This document shows, in pieces, positions 17,320 through 25,539 of a stretch of 51,721 bases of DNA (position 1 is its first letter; the number at the start of each line of letters is the position of its first letter). Source of the DNA: an uncultured Chloracidobacterium sp. (lineage in GTDB: Bacteria; Acidobacteriota; Blastocatellia; Chloracidobacteriales; Chloracidobacteriaceae); the NCBI GenBank assembly GCA_937966115.1, contig CALCKX010000114.1, positions 1-51,721 on the forward strand, read 5' to 3'. The position numbers and the translations under genes were made by a program. The notes under the pieces are model-generated. The model had not been told where the DNA came from and searched no databases. It was given only the letters and a program-made list of their open reading frames with translations.

Positions 17320-19719
17320 ATGCAAACCGCTGCCATACTGGAAAAAATCGCGCCGCCCGCTGAGCGGCGCGTCATCGTCAAGCGTGACGGGCGCGCCGTC
17401 GCCTGGGATCCCGAGCGCATCGCGCGCGCTATCGCGCTCGCTTTCTACGCCGTCCGGCACAACAGCGCGCCCAACCCCTTCAGCGACGACTTAGCGGCCC
17501 GCTACGGCCTCAGCGCCGAGGACTATGCTGAAGTCCTCCGCATCACGGGCATGGTCGTCAACACGGTCGATCTCCGCTTCCGCCGGGGCGAAAGCCCGAC
17601 TGTCGAGCAGGTGCAGGATATCGTCGAGATGATGATCGCCGGAGCGGGCCACTTCGACGTGGCTAAGAGCTATGTCCTCTACCGCGCCAAGAAAGCCGAA
17701 GCCCGCATCCGCAAGCGCCAGGAAAACGGCATCAGCGACTACATCGCCGTCAGCAAGTACGCGCGCTATCGCGAGGACCTCGGCCGGCGCGAGCTTTGGC
17801 CCGAAGCCGCCCGGCGCGTCTTCGACATGCACCGCGCCCGCTTCCGCGACCTCCTCCAACAGCCCGTCCCGGAACTCGGCGCCACCGTCGGCGAGCTTAT
17901 CGACCAGGCCGAGCGCGAAGTCGCCGCCCGCCGCGCCCTCCCCTCCATGCGCTCCCTCCAGTTCGGCGGCAAGCCCATCGAGGTCAACCACGCCCGCATC
18001 TACAACTGCTGCTTCGGACACATCGACCATCCCCGCCGCTTCGCCGAAGCCGCCTGGCTGCTGCTTTCGGGAACGGGCGTCGGCTTTTCCGTCCAAAAGC
18101 ATCACGTGGCCAAGCTCCCGCCGCTCCCCATCCGCAAGAGCGTCGACGACCTGCCCGTCGCTCACTTCACGATCCCCGACAGCATCGAGGGCTGGGCGGA
18201 CGCGGTCGACCAGCTCATCCAGAGCTACTACCGCGGCGTCTATGTCGAGTTCGACTACTCGCGGATACGCCCCAAGGGCAGCCTGCTGCGCACTTCCGGC
18301 GGGCGCGCCCCAGGACACCTCCCGCTCAAGAAGGCGCTGGAGCGGATGCGCGCCGTCCTCGACCGCGCCGCAGGGCGCAAGCTGCGACCAATCGAGGCCT
18401 ACGACATCATCATGCATGCCGCCAGCGCCGTCATCTCCGGCGGCATCCGCCGCAGCGCCACCATCGCGCTCTTCAGCCCTGACGATGACGAAATGATCAA
18501 CGCCAAGACCGGCGACTGGCTCGCGGCTAACCCGCAGCGGCAGTTCTCGAACAATAGCGCCGTCCTCGTCCGCCGCGAGACCGAGCGGGAGCGGTTCCAG
18601 GCGCTCTTCGAGGCCATCCGACAGTTCGGCGAGCCGGGCTTCTACTTCGCCGAAAGCGCCGAGTATGGCGCCAATCCCTGCGTCGAGATTGGGCTGATGC
18701 CGACCATGACGGCGGACGAGCCGACCATCGCCAAGCTCCGGGCGCTGGGCTATGACGCCCCCCTGGCGGTCGGCGACACGCTCTCCGGCTGGCAGCACTG
18801 CAACCTCTCGACCATCAATGGGCGCGAGTGCCGGACGCCGGAGGCGTTTTACGAGCTGTGCCGCGTCGCTGCCGCGATTGGCACGCTCCAAGCCGCCTAT
18901 ACCGACCTGGCGTACCTCGGCCCCATCACCAGGGTCATCAACGAGCGCGAGGCCCTGCTGGGCGTCTCCATCTGCGGCATCCTGGATAGCCCCGCCGTCC
19001 TGCTCGACCCGGCCGTCCTGCGCCAGGGCGCCGAAATCGCCAAGGCGACCAACGCCGCGCTCGCCCGCGTCATCGGCATCAACCCCGCCGCCCGCGTCAC
19101 CTGCGTCAAGCCCGAAGGCACGGCCTCGCTGCTGCTGGGCACGGCCAGCGGCATCCATCCCCACCACGCCAAGCGCTACTTCCGCCGCGTGCAGGCCGCG
19201 CGAACCGAAGCGGTCTATCAGCTCTTCCGCCAGCGCAACCCGCACATGACCGAGCCCTACGCCATGAAGGCCGACACGACCGACGTGATCACCTTCACCG
19301 TCGAGGCCCCCGAGGGAGCGATGACCAAAAAGGACCTCAGCGCGACGAAGTTCCTCGAAATCGTCAGGCTCGTCCAGGAAAACTGGGTCGCCCCCGGCAC
19401 GGCCCACGAAAAATACAATCCGGGCCTCCGGCACAATGTCTCGAACACGGTCGTCGTCCGACCCGACGAGTGGAACGCCGTGGCGGACTACATCTGGGAG
19501 CATCGCGACAGCTTCGCCGGCATCTCGATCCTGCCCGCCAGCGGCGATAAGGACTACCCGCAAGCGCCGCTCGAGGAAGTTGTCACGCCCCAGGACATCG
19601 CCCGCTGGAATGCGCTCGAGTACAACCCGGTTGACTACAGCGCGCTGAGCGAGGCGGCGGACTACACGGACTTCAAGGATGTCATCGCGTGCGCCGGCGG
19701 ACAGTGCGAGCTTGGCTAG
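17320..19719 (+). CDS. nrdJ: Adenosylcobalamin-dependent ribonucleoside-triphosphate reductase (class II)
   Basis: Makes deoxyribonucleotides using coenzyme B12, so no oxygen-dependent iron centre is needed. It has 799 residues and an N-terminal ATP-cone (RRVIVKRDGRAVAWDPERIA). The redox Cys region is YNCCFG (C230/C231). The thiyl-radical Cys is C454 in GANPCVEIG, the second redox Cys is C494 in WQHCNLST, and the C-terminal shuttle pair is CAGGQC. The architecture matches the monomeric Lactobacillus-type enzyme. About 40 residues separate C454 and C494, against 11 in the L. leichmannii enzyme, which means an insertion. The gene uses C-ending codons (CCC, CTC, GCC) much more than its neighbours, perhaps from transfer or strong expression. 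cobO lies just downstream on the other strand. Confidence 0.95.
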   Translation: MQTAAILEKIAPPAERRVIVKRDGRAVAWDPERIARAIALAFYAVRHNSAPNPFSDDLAARYGLSAEDYAEVLRITGMVVNTVDLRFRRGESPTVEQVQDIVEMMIAGAGHFDVAKSYVLYRAKKAEARIRKRQENGISDYIAVSKYARYREDLGRRELWPEAARRVFDMHRARFRDLLQQPVPELGATVGELIDQAEREVAARRALPSMRSLQFGGKPIEVNHARIYNCCFGHIDHPRRFAEAAWLLLSGTGVGFSVQKHHVAKLPPLPIRKSVDDLPVAHFTIPDSIEGWADAVDQLIQSYYRGVYVEFDYSRIRPKGSLLRTSGGRAPGHLPLKKALERMRAVLDRAAGRKLRPIEAYDIIMHAASAVISGGIRRSATIALFSPDDDEMINAKTGDWLAANPQRQFSNNSAVLVRRETERERFQALFEAIRQFGEPGFYFAESAEYGANPCVEIGLMPTMTADEPTIAKLRALGYDAPLAVGDTLSGWQHCNLSTINGRECRTPEAFYELCRVAAAIGTLQAAYTDLAYLGPITRVINEREALLGVSICGILDSPAVLLDPAVLRQGAEIAKATNAALARVIGINPAARVTCVKPEGTASLLLGTASGIHPHHAKRYFRRVQAARTEAVYQLFRQRNPHMTEPYAMKADTTDVITFTVEAPEGAMTKKDLSATKFLEIVRLVQENWVAPGTAHEKYNPGLRHNVSNTVVVRPDEWNAVADYIWEHRDSFAGISILPASGDKDYPQAPLEEVVTPQDIARWNALEYNPVDYSALSEAADYTDFKDVIACAGGQCELG

Positions 19720-19746
19720 CGCGGCAAGAAGCGGCCTGCGGCCGCC

Positions 19747-19770
19747 GGGGACGGCTTCGCGGTCGTCCCC
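19747..19770. terminator. Hairpin between the convergent nrdJ and cobO genes
   Basis: GGGGACG pairs with CGTCCCC around a 10-base loop (19747-19770), in the short gap between the stop codons of the reductase gene and cobO. There is no T-run, so it may act as a transcript-end structure rather than an intrinsic terminator. Confidence 0.35.
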
Positions 19771-19795
19771 AAGCCCGCTCGCTTAGAACGGGCGC

Positions 19796-20377
19796 CTAGA
19801 ACTCGATGCCCGCCTGCGCGACGATGCGCCGCGTCGTGAAGGGGTGCTTCACCTCGCGCATTTCAGTTACCAAGTCGGCGAACTCGATGATCTCCGGCGG
19901 CGCGTCGCGCCCGGTCAGGATGACATGCATGTGCGCCGGACGGCTTTTGATGGCCGCGATGACCTCATCCGTCGTGAGCCAGCCAAAGTTGAAGGCGTAG
20001 GTAATCTCGTCCAGCGCCACGATGTCGTATTCCGGGGATTGAAGCTTGGTCTGGCACAGCTCCCAGGCGCGGCGGGCCGTTTGTCGATCCTGCTCCGGGG
20101 CGTTGGTGTCCCAGGTGAAGCCGTCGCCCAGGGGCAGAATCTCGAAGCCGAGCTTTTGCGCGCTTTGGATTTCGCCATAGATGCCGAAGCGCGGATCCTT
20201 GGTCGTCTTGATGAATTGCAGCATCACGACCTTGAAGCCATGGGCGACCGCTCGCATGAGGGTGCCCAGCGCGGCGGTCGTCTTACCCTTGCCGTGACCA
20301 GTGTTGACGATAACCAGCGGCGCGCGCCTGCGCTTGGCGGCGCGCGCTTCGGGTAGGGGCGGATGGGATTCTGTCAT
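19796..20377 (-). CDS. cobO: Cob(I)yrinic acid a,c-diamide adenosyltransferase (CobA/BtuR type)
   Basis: Transfers the adenosyl group from ATP to the cobalt of corrinoids, the step that makes adenosylcobalamin precursors. The P-loop is VNTGHGKGKTTAALGT (about residues 24-39). The family signature segments follow: VMLQFIKTT, YDIVALDEITYAFNFGWL, HVILTGRDAPPEIIEFADLVTEM and KHPF. Length (193) is normal for the CobO/BtuR family, which is cytoplasmic. Its 5' end overlaps the stop of the thioesterase gene by 4 bases (ATGA), so both are probably translated from one transcript. Its place beside a B12-dependent reductase suggests it helps supply that cofactor. Confidence 0.95.
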   Translation of the reverse strand: MTESHPPLPEARAAKRRRAPLVIVNTGHGKGKTTAALGTLMRAVAHGFKVVMLQFIKTTKDPRFGIYGEIQSAQKLGFEILPLGDGFTWDTNAPEQDRQTARRAWELCQTKLQSPEYDIVALDEITYAFNFGWLTTDEVIAAIKSRPAHMHVILTGRDAPPEIIEFADLVTEMREVKHPFTTRRIVAQAGIEF

Positions 20378-20787
20378 GGCGTTGCGCGTTCCGGGGCGGT
20401 GGATTCTGGAAAGATGGGGATTGGGCGGCCATCATCGCTCATCGCGACATAAATCACGTCGGCTTCCGTCACCCTGACGATGGCGTTTGGCTCGCGCATC
20501 CGCTCGGCATCGACCGTGACGCGCACGGTGACGGAAGTGCGACCGACCTTTTCGACGCGGGCGTAAAAACTGACGGTGTCGCCGACGTACACCGGGGCGA
20601 CAAACGCGACTTCGCGCATAGCGACCGTCACGTAGCGATGCACAGCGAGCCGACGGGCTTCGACCGCGCCCGCCAGGTCAATGTAGCTCAGAATGACGCC
20701 GCCGAAAATCGTGCCCAGCGCATTGGTGTCGCGCGGGAGCAGGGTGGTGCGAATGGCGGGCGTCGCCGCGGGCGGTGGCTCGGACAT
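20374..20787 (-). CDS. Acyl-CoA thioesterase, hotdog fold (YciA-like)
   Basis: Predicted to hydrolyse acyl-CoA to free acid and CoA. It has 137 residues and is a single hotdog domain: TTLLPRDTNALGTIFGGVIL contains the start of the hotdog helix and the active-site region typical of YciA/Acot proteins, followed by VEARRLAVHRYVTVAMREVAF and GDTVSFYARVEKVGRTSVTV strands. The C-terminal tail (DDGRPIPIFPES) is variable. It is the first gene of a two-gene unit with cobO (4-base overlap), although no metabolic link is obvious. Confidence 0.9.
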   Translation of the reverse strand: MSEPPPAATPAIRTTLLPRDTNALGTIFGGVILSYIDLAGAVEARRLAVHRYVTVAMREVAFVAPVYVGDTVSFYARVEKVGRTSVTVRVTVDAERMREPNAIVRVTEADVIYVAMSDDGRPIPIFPESTAPERATP

Positions 20788-20837
20788 GACATTTTGGGTT
20801 CGCGAGAGTCGAGACGCCCGTCACGCTAGTTCATTCG

Positions 20838-20866
20838 TTGAAACCTGGTCAATGCTTGGGTACCAT
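20838..20866 (+). promoter_or_regulatory. Predicted promoter of the HEAT-repeat gene, nearly leaderless
   Basis: TTGAAA (20838-20843), 17-base spacer, TACCAT (20861-20866). A start point about seven bases downstream would fall at ~20873, three bases before the ATG at 20876, which has no Shine-Dalgarno. Confidence 0.5.
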
Positions 20867-20875
20867 GCCGAGCCT

Positions 20876-22183
20876 ATGCGCTGCTTTCACATGCTCCTTG
20901 CCGCTTGGCTGACGGGATGCGCGCTGAGCCTCTGGCTGCCGGCGCTGGGGCAGGATCGTTACCTGGCCGATCTGACAAGCCCCGACCGCCGGACGCGCCG
21001 CCGCGCCGCCGCCGCGCTGGGCGACCGCCGCTTACAGGCAGCGGCGCCGGCATTGGCGACAACGCTCAGGGACGATCTCGACGCCGGCGTGCGCGCTGAA
21101 GCGGCCGTGGCGCTCGGCAAGATTAAGGTCCCGGAAACCATTCCATCCCTCCTGAGCGCGTTGCGCGAGCCGGATGCCGAGGCGCGCCGCGCCGCCTTGC
21201 GCGCGCTGTTGCTGTTTTACATCGAGGAGGACATCGAGTTCGTCTTTGCCCGCCGCCGCGGCCTCGACCGCTTCAATCCCTTTCTGGAGACCGATGAGCC
21301 GACCAGCGTGCCGACTGGAACGGTTGTCTCGCCAGACGTGTTGCAGGCTATCGCCGACGCCCTGCGCGACGACCCGAATCTTGACAATCGGCGCTCGGCT
21401 GCGCGGGCGCTGGGCGTCTTGCGCGGCGACGCGATGAGTTCGGCCCTGGTCGAGGCGCTGGGCGATCCGGCGCTGCGCGAGGAGATTTTCCGCGTGTTTG
21501 CCAAGCTGGGCCGCCCTGAATACGCCATTCACGTCCTGCCGCACCTGGACGACCGCGATAGCCATACCCGCCAGAGAGCGATTGAAACGGTTGGGCGATT
21601 GCGGGCGCGCGAGGCTGTCGCGCCCCTGATGGCCCGCTACCGCGCGGCGCGCCCCGGCGATAGCCAGCAGACGCAGATCCTGGCCGCGCTGGCGCGGATT
21701 GGCGATCCGGCGAGCGAGTCTATTTTTAGCGAAAACCTCAATCATCGGAGCGCTGAGCGCCGCCGCTTCGCGGCCGAGGGCCTCGGTCGCTGCGAGGCGG
21801 TTGCCTATGCGAACGGCATTTTGAACCAGCGCCTCGCGGAAAAGAGCGCGTCCGTCCGACTGGCTCAGGCGTTTGCCCTCTACCGGATGGGGCGCGCCGA
21901 CTTTTTGCTGGAAGTCGTCAATCATCTGGATTCGCTGCGCCACGGCGATCAGGCGGAATCCTATCTCTATTCGCTCGCCCGCAACGCGGATGTGCACCCT
22001 TACTTGCGCCGCGTCGGGACGCGCGGCGCAGAGCGCATGATGCGCGCCCTGGGCCATATCGGGACGCGCGACGACCTGCCGGCTATGCAGCCCCTGCTGC
22101 GCGACGGCAACCCGCGGATTGTGAATGCCGCCAACCGAGCCATGCGGCAAATCGAGCTGCGCGCTGGCGCCGCCCGCGACTGA
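20876..22183 (+). CDS. Exported HEAT-repeat protein
   Basis: 435 residues. The N-terminus MRCFHMLLAAWLTGCALSL is a signal sequence. It could be a lipoprotein (LTGC at residues 12-15) or be cleaved later after ALG. The rest is a run of HEAT/PBS-lyase-type helical repeats of about 30 residues with the pattern D-x-x-x-R-x-x-A-x-x-A-L-G, for example RRTRRRAAAALGDRR, VRAEAAVALGKIKVPE, LDNRRSAARALGVLRGD, HTRQRAIETVGRLRARE and RRRFAAEGLGRCEA. Such solenoids are protein-protein scaffolds, and the partner is unknown. An open frame extends upstream to 20693, but 20876 is favoured by the signal sequence and the promoter position. Confidence 0.85.
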   Translation: MRCFHMLLAAWLTGCALSLWLPALGQDRYLADLTSPDRRTRRRAAAALGDRRLQAAAPALATTLRDDLDAGVRAEAAVALGKIKVPETIPSLLSALREPDAEARRAALRALLLFYIEEDIEFVFARRRGLDRFNPFLETDEPTSVPTGTVVSPDVLQAIADALRDDPNLDNRRSAARALGVLRGDAMSSALVEALGDPALREEIFRVFAKLGRPEYAIHVLPHLDDRDSHTRQRAIETVGRLRAREAVAPLMARYRAARPGDSQQTQILAALARIGDPASESIFSENLNHRSAERRRFAAEGLGRCEAVAYANGILNQRLAEKSASVRLAQAFALYRMGRADFLLEVVNHLDSLRHGDQAESYLYSLARNADVHPYLRRVGTRGAERMMRALGHIGTRDDLPAMQPLLRDGNPRIVNAANRAMRQIELRAGAARD

Positions 22184-22199
22184 GGCGCTCGCTTCGAGG

Positions 22200-22228
22200 T
22201 TGCAGTTCCAGCCAACTTGGGCTATAAG
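22200..22228 (+). promoter_or_regulatory. Predicted promoter of rpmB
   Basis: TTGCAG (22200-22205), 17-base spacer, TATAAG (22223-22228), about 40 bases upstream of the L28 start codon. A good match to a sigma-70-type promoter. Confidence 0.6.
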
Positions 22229-22269
22229 CGACGGCTTTTGAAGCTGCGCCGGAAAAGAGGTGATTCATC

Positions 22270-22506
22270 ATGGCGAAAGTTTGTCAAGTAACTGGAAAGC
22301 GCCCGATGTCGGGCAACAATGTCTCGCATGCGAACAACCGCACGAAGCGTCGGTTTCTGCCCAATCTACAGCGGCAGCGGTTTTGGGTGCCGAGCGAGAA
22401 TCGGTGGGTGCGGCTGCGCCTTTCGGCGCGCGCCATCAAGACCATCAGCCGCTATGGCATCGAGCGCGTGCTGAAGCGGATGCGCGCCGAAGGGAAGAAC
22501 GTCTAG
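22270..22506 (+). CDS. rpmB: Large ribosomal subunit protein bL28
   Basis: Component of the 50S subunit, 78 residues. [20 protein letters not shown] is the diagnostic start, followed by the basic [18 protein letters not shown] region, [18 protein letters not shown], and a Lys/Arg-rich end. The zinc-ribbon Cys pairs of some L28 forms are missing (only C5). AGAGGTGA precedes the ATG at good spacing. It has its own promoter and terminator, so it is a single-gene unit here. Confidence 0.98.
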   Translation: MAKVCQVTGKRPMSGNNVSHANNRTKRRFLPNLQRQRFWVPSENRWVRLRLSARAIKTISRYGIERVLKRMRAEGKNV

Positions 22507-22531
22507 CCGGTCGCTGCCGGGCGAAGACTTC

Positions 22532-22569
22532 AATCGCTGCGCGCCGCGGGCGGCGGGCGCAGCGATTTT
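22532..22569 (+). terminator. Rho-independent terminator after rpmB
   Basis: AATCGCTGCGC (22532-22542) pairs perfectly with GCGCAGCGATT (22557-22567) around a GC-rich loop, and the T-run TTTT (22566-22569) overlaps the stem end, followed by CGTTTTCG. Lies 25 bases after the L28 stop. The rest of the gap to 22763 shows no gene, only a possible weak promoter near 22693-22721 (TTGTGT, 17 bases, TATGTA). Confidence 0.85.
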
Positions 22570-22763
22570 CGTTTTCGCCGCGTCCCCCCTGTTTCGCCCG
22601 CCGCTCCCGACGGCGCGGCGCTTCCAGCGGCGCCGTTTCCTTTCAGACGCCGCGCGGCGTCCTGTCGGACGCTCCGCGGCATTTCGGGTCGGTTGTGTTT
22701 GCGCGCTGGTTGGGCTATGTAGGCCCGAGGCGACTTTTACGACAGCAAGGGGGGATTACCGGC

Positions 22764-23555
22764 ATGGCCTACGAAACCATCGTCGTTGAAACCCGGGAGG
22801 CGATTGCGCGAGTGACGCTCAACCGCCCGGACACGCTCAACGCCATGAACCAGACCATGATTGGCGAGCTAACCGACGCGTTTACAAATCTGGCCAAGCA
22901 ATCGGAAGCGCGCGCCGTGATTTTGACGGGCGCGGGGCGGGCGTTTTCATCCGGCGGGGATATTCGCGGGATGCTGGCCGCGGCTCCGGAAGCGGCGGCC
23001 GAAGCCGTCAAGGTCATGATCGAGCGCGTCAATCGGATGGTCTTGGCGCTTTATGAGCTGCCTCAGCCCGTCCTTGCGGCCATCAACGGTCCGGCCCATG
23101 GGCTGGGCATGAGCCTGACGCTGGCGGCCGACTACCGCATCGCGGCGATGAGCGCCAGCTTCTCGCAGGCGTTTATCAAGATTGGGCTGGTTCCCGATGG
23201 CGGCGGGACGTTCCTGCTACCCCGAATCGTCGGCTGGTCGTGCGCGACGGACCTGATGCTGACCGGGCGCACCGTGCCGGCGGGCGAAGCCAAAATGATT
23301 GGGTTGGTGCATCAAACCGTGGCGGATGCGGAGTTTGCCAACGCCGTCCAGCTTTGCGCCCAACAGTTCGCGACCGCGCCCACGCAGGCCATTGCGCGCG
23401 CCAAGGCGCTGCTGCGCAGCAGTAAAACCGCTGATTTCGCCACCCAGCTCGACCTCGAGCGCGATCACCAGTCGGGCTGCGCCGCAACGGCTGACTTCCG
23501 CGAGGGCGTCACGGCGTTTCTGGAAAAACGCTCTCCAACGTTTACCGGCCGCTGA
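22764..23555 (+). CDS. Enoyl-CoA hydratase/isomerase (crotonase family, PaaG-like active site)
   Basis: CoA-thioester enzyme of 263 residues, cytoplasmic. The crotonase fold is clear: IARVTLNRPDTLNAMNQTM, GAGRAFSSGGDIRGML (oxyanion hole), INGPAHGLGMSLTLAADYRI (second oxyanion segment), then QAFIKIGLVPDGGGTFLLPR. The position of the first catalytic Glu of hydratases is not Glu here, and the second is Asp in LVPDGGG, which is the pattern of PaaG-type isomerases, so isomerisation is at least as likely as hydration. AAGGGGGG lies about nine bases before the ATG. An upstream in-frame extension to 22260 overlaps rpmB and is rejected. Confidence 0.9.
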   Translation: MAYETIVVETREAIARVTLNRPDTLNAMNQTMIGELTDAFTNLAKQSEARAVILTGAGRAFSSGGDIRGMLAAAPEAAAEAVKVMIERVNRMVLALYELPQPVLAAINGPAHGLGMSLTLAADYRIAAMSASFSQAFIKIGLVPDGGGTFLLPRIVGWSCATDLMLTGRTVPAGEAKMIGLVHQTVADAEFANAVQLCAQQFATAPTQAIARAKALLRSSKTADFATQLDLERDHQSGCAATADFREGVTAFLEKRSPTFTGR

Positions 23556-23571
23556 GACGAGCGGGGTCGAG

Positions 23572-24180
23572 ATGGCCATCGCGCCGTTGCAAAATGGCCG
23601 TTCAGCCGTGGCGCTTCACGAGCGCGCTGAGGCGAATTTGCGCTTCATCCGCGAGACGATGGAGCGGGCGACGCTGTTTACCGCCGTGCCCGGCTGGGGG
23701 ATGGTTGCCGTCGGGTTGACGGCCTGCGCCGCCGCCGCGCTCGCGGCCGCCCAGCCGACGCTCTGGCGCTGGCTGCTCGTTTGGGCGAGCGAAGCCGCGC
23801 TGGCGCTTGCCATCGGGTCCGCCGCCATGTGGCGCAAGGCGCGGCGCCAGGATCACTCGCTCGCTTCCGCCGCGGCGCGGCGCTTCTTCTTCGCCTTCGT
23901 GCCGCCGCTGGCGGTCGGCGGCCTGCTCTCCGTCGTGCTGGTCAACCATGGCGCGTATGAGGTGTTGCCCGGCGCGTGGCTGTTACTCTACGGTACGGGC
24001 GTCCTGGCCGGGGGCGCGTTCTCGGTGCGCATCGTGCCGATGCTTGGATTGGCTTTTCTCCTGCTGGGCGGCGTGACGCTATTCCTTCCGCTCGCTTGGG
24101 CGAACTGGGCGATGGCCCTTGGGTTTGGCGCTTTTCACCTTGCCTTTGGATTCGTGATTGCTCGCAGTTATGGCGGTTAA
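23572..24180 (+). CDS. Multi-pass membrane protein of unknown function
   Basis: 202 residues. A hydrophilic N-terminal third (AVALHERAEANLRFIRETMERA, likely cytoplasmic helix) precedes about six membrane segments, for example WGMVAVGLTACAAAALAAAQ, LAVGGLLSVVLVNHGA and LLFGGVTLFLPLAWANWAMA-type runs. The family is not named, but this layout resembles membrane genes that sit directly before a small winged-helix regulator. Here the regulator gene overlaps its 3' end by 11 bases, so the two are translationally coupled and probably work together. It starts 16 bases after the crotonase stop and may belong to the same transcript. Confidence 0.75.
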   Translation: MAIAPLQNGRSAVALHERAEANLRFIRETMERATLFTAVPGWGMVAVGLTACAAAALAAAQPTLWRWLLVWASEAALALAIGSAAMWRKARRQDHSLASAAARRFFFAFVPPLAVGGLLSVVLVNHGAYEVLPGAWLLLYGTGVLAGGAFSVRIVPMLGLAFLLLGGVTLFLPLAWANWAMALGFGAFHLAFGFVIARSYGG

Positions 24181-24556
24181 GCGCAAGCTAAGCAAAGCGG
24201 CGGCGGTTTCCGCGCCGCCCAAGGCGGTTGTCTCGGCCACGAAGATCGCATTGGAAGGCGTGGATAAGCTCATTCACGAGCCGGTGCGACTGGGCGCGCT
24301 ATGCGCGCTGGCCGGCGTCGAGCGGCTGTCGTTTGTCGAGCTCAAGCGGTTGCTTTCCACGACCGATGGCAACCTGAGCGTGCATCTGCGGCGCCTGGAA
24401 GAAGCCGCCTACCTGACCTGCGAAAAAAGCTTCCGCGGACGGCTGCCCCACACGACCTATTGTCTCACCGATGCCGGACGCGCCGCGCTCGAAGCCTATG
24501 TCAACCACATGGAAGCGCTCGTTCGGCATGCCAACCGCGTTTTCAAGGCCCGGTAG
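24170..24556 (+). CDS. Winged-helix transcriptional regulator (HTH_34-like)
   Basis: DNA-binding regulator of 128 residues. The core reads HEPVRLGALCALAGVERLSF, VELKRLLSTTDGNLSVHLRR (recognition helix), LEEAAYLTCEKSFRGRLPHTTYCLTDAGRAALEAYV (wing and last helix), which matches the single-domain winged-helix family usually encoded next to a membrane protein. The N-terminus is Lys/Ala-rich (MAVKRKLSKAAAVSA). The ATG at 24170 lies inside the last codons of the membrane gene. I infer that it regulates its own operon; the effector is unknown. Confidence 0.88.
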   Translation: MAVKRKLSKAAAVSAPPKAVVSATKIALEGVDKLIHEPVRLGALCALAGVERLSFVELKRLLSTTDGNLSVHLRRLEEAAYLTCEKSFRGRLPHTTYCLTDAGRAALEAYVNHMEALVRHANRVFKAR

Positions 24557-24561
24557 GCGGC

Positions 24562-25539
24562 TCACCCGCCCGCGCAGCAATCGCGCAGGCGCGGCGCGGT
24601 GGCTTCAGGGATGGTGTCGTTGATGAACGCTCCGGCGCCGCTTTCGCTTCCCGCCAGATACTTGAGCTTGTCGGCCGTCCGATGCGGCGGCAGGAACTCC
24701 ATGTGAAAGCGGACGTAGGGATAGTCCTCGCCGTCGGTCGGTCGCTGGTGCAGCGCCATGATGTAGGGCAGGGAAAAGCCGAACAGCCGGTCATAGCCCG
24801 TCAGCAGCGTCTTGAGAATCTCCGCCAGTCGCCAGCGCTCGCCCGCGTCAAAGTCCGTGATCGCCGCGACCTGTCGGCGGGGAACGAGCAGCGTTTCGTA
24901 GGGCAAGCGCGCGAAAAACGGAATGAACGCCACGAAGGCCTCGTTTTCACAGACGATGCGCCGTCCGTCGCGCTGCTCTTCGGCGAGCACGTCGCCTAGC
25001 AGGTCGCGCCCCGTCGCGTTCCAATGCCGTTGCGCTTGCGTCAGCTTGCGGGCAATGCGCGGCGGGATGAATGGATAAGCGTAGATTTGCCCATGCGGGT
25101 GATGGAGCGTGACGCCGATGGCCTCGCCCTTGTTCTCGAAAATATAGACGTACGCCACCTCGTCCCGGGCGCCGAGTTCGGCGAAGCGGTCGCGCCAAAC
25201 CAGGATGAGCCGCCGGATGCGCTCAACGCTTTCCTCGGCCAGCGTCGTCGCGTGCCGGTCGGTATAAACCACGACTTCGCAGACGCCCTGCGCCGGGCGG
25301 ACAGGGTAAAGGTCGTTGCCTTCCACCGTCGGCGAGGGCGGCGACGCCTGCAAGCTCGGAAAGCGGTTCTCAAAAACGACGATGTCGAACGCGGGCGTCG
25401 GAATCTCGGTTTCAAACGCGCCGGGCCGCGTCGGACACAACGGGCAGTAATCGGCCGGCGGCAGAAAGGTGCGCTCCTGCCGGCGCGTGGCCGTGATGGT
25501 CCATTCACCCAGCAGCGGATTCCAGCGCAGCTCCGACAT
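24562..25539 (-). CDS. galT: Galactose-1-phosphate uridylyltransferase
   Basis: Leloir-pathway enzyme exchanging UMP between UDP-glucose and galactose-1-phosphate. It has 325 residues. A zinc-binding Cys pair CPLCP follows the start region ELRWNPLLGEWTITATRRQE. The HIT-type active site is HPHGQIY (H147-Y153, with H149 as nucleophile), and later GalT segments are present (RLPYETLLVPRRQ and VRFHMEFLPPHRTADKLKYLAG). The ATG at 25539 follows GGAGGGG, which decides it over an extension to 25620. It is the last gene of a minus-strand set with a symporter and two small proteins, and its 5' end overlaps the preceding small gene by 35 bases. Confidence 0.96.
   Translation of the reverse strand: MSELRWNPLLGEWTITATRRQERTFLPPADYCPLCPTRPGAFETEIPTPAFDIVVFENRFPSLQASPPSPTVEGNDLYPVRPAQGVCEVVVYTDRHATTLAEESVERIRRLILVWRDRFAELGARDEVAYVYIFENKGEAIGVTLHHPHGQIYAYPFIPPRIARKLTQAQRHWNATGRDLLGDVLAEEQRDGRRIVCENEAFVAFIPFFARLPYETLLVPRRQVAAITDFDAGERWRLAEILKTLLTGYDRLFGFSLPYIMALHQRPTDGEDYPYVRFHMEFLPPHRTADKLKYLAGSESGAGAFINDTIPEATAPRLRDCCAGG

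Noticed and set aside
17491-19563. 690-residue minus-strand open frame antisense to nrdJ
   Set aside because: It has no known motif, is Asp/Gly/Val-rich, and is explained by the C-ending codons of nrdJ on the other strand.
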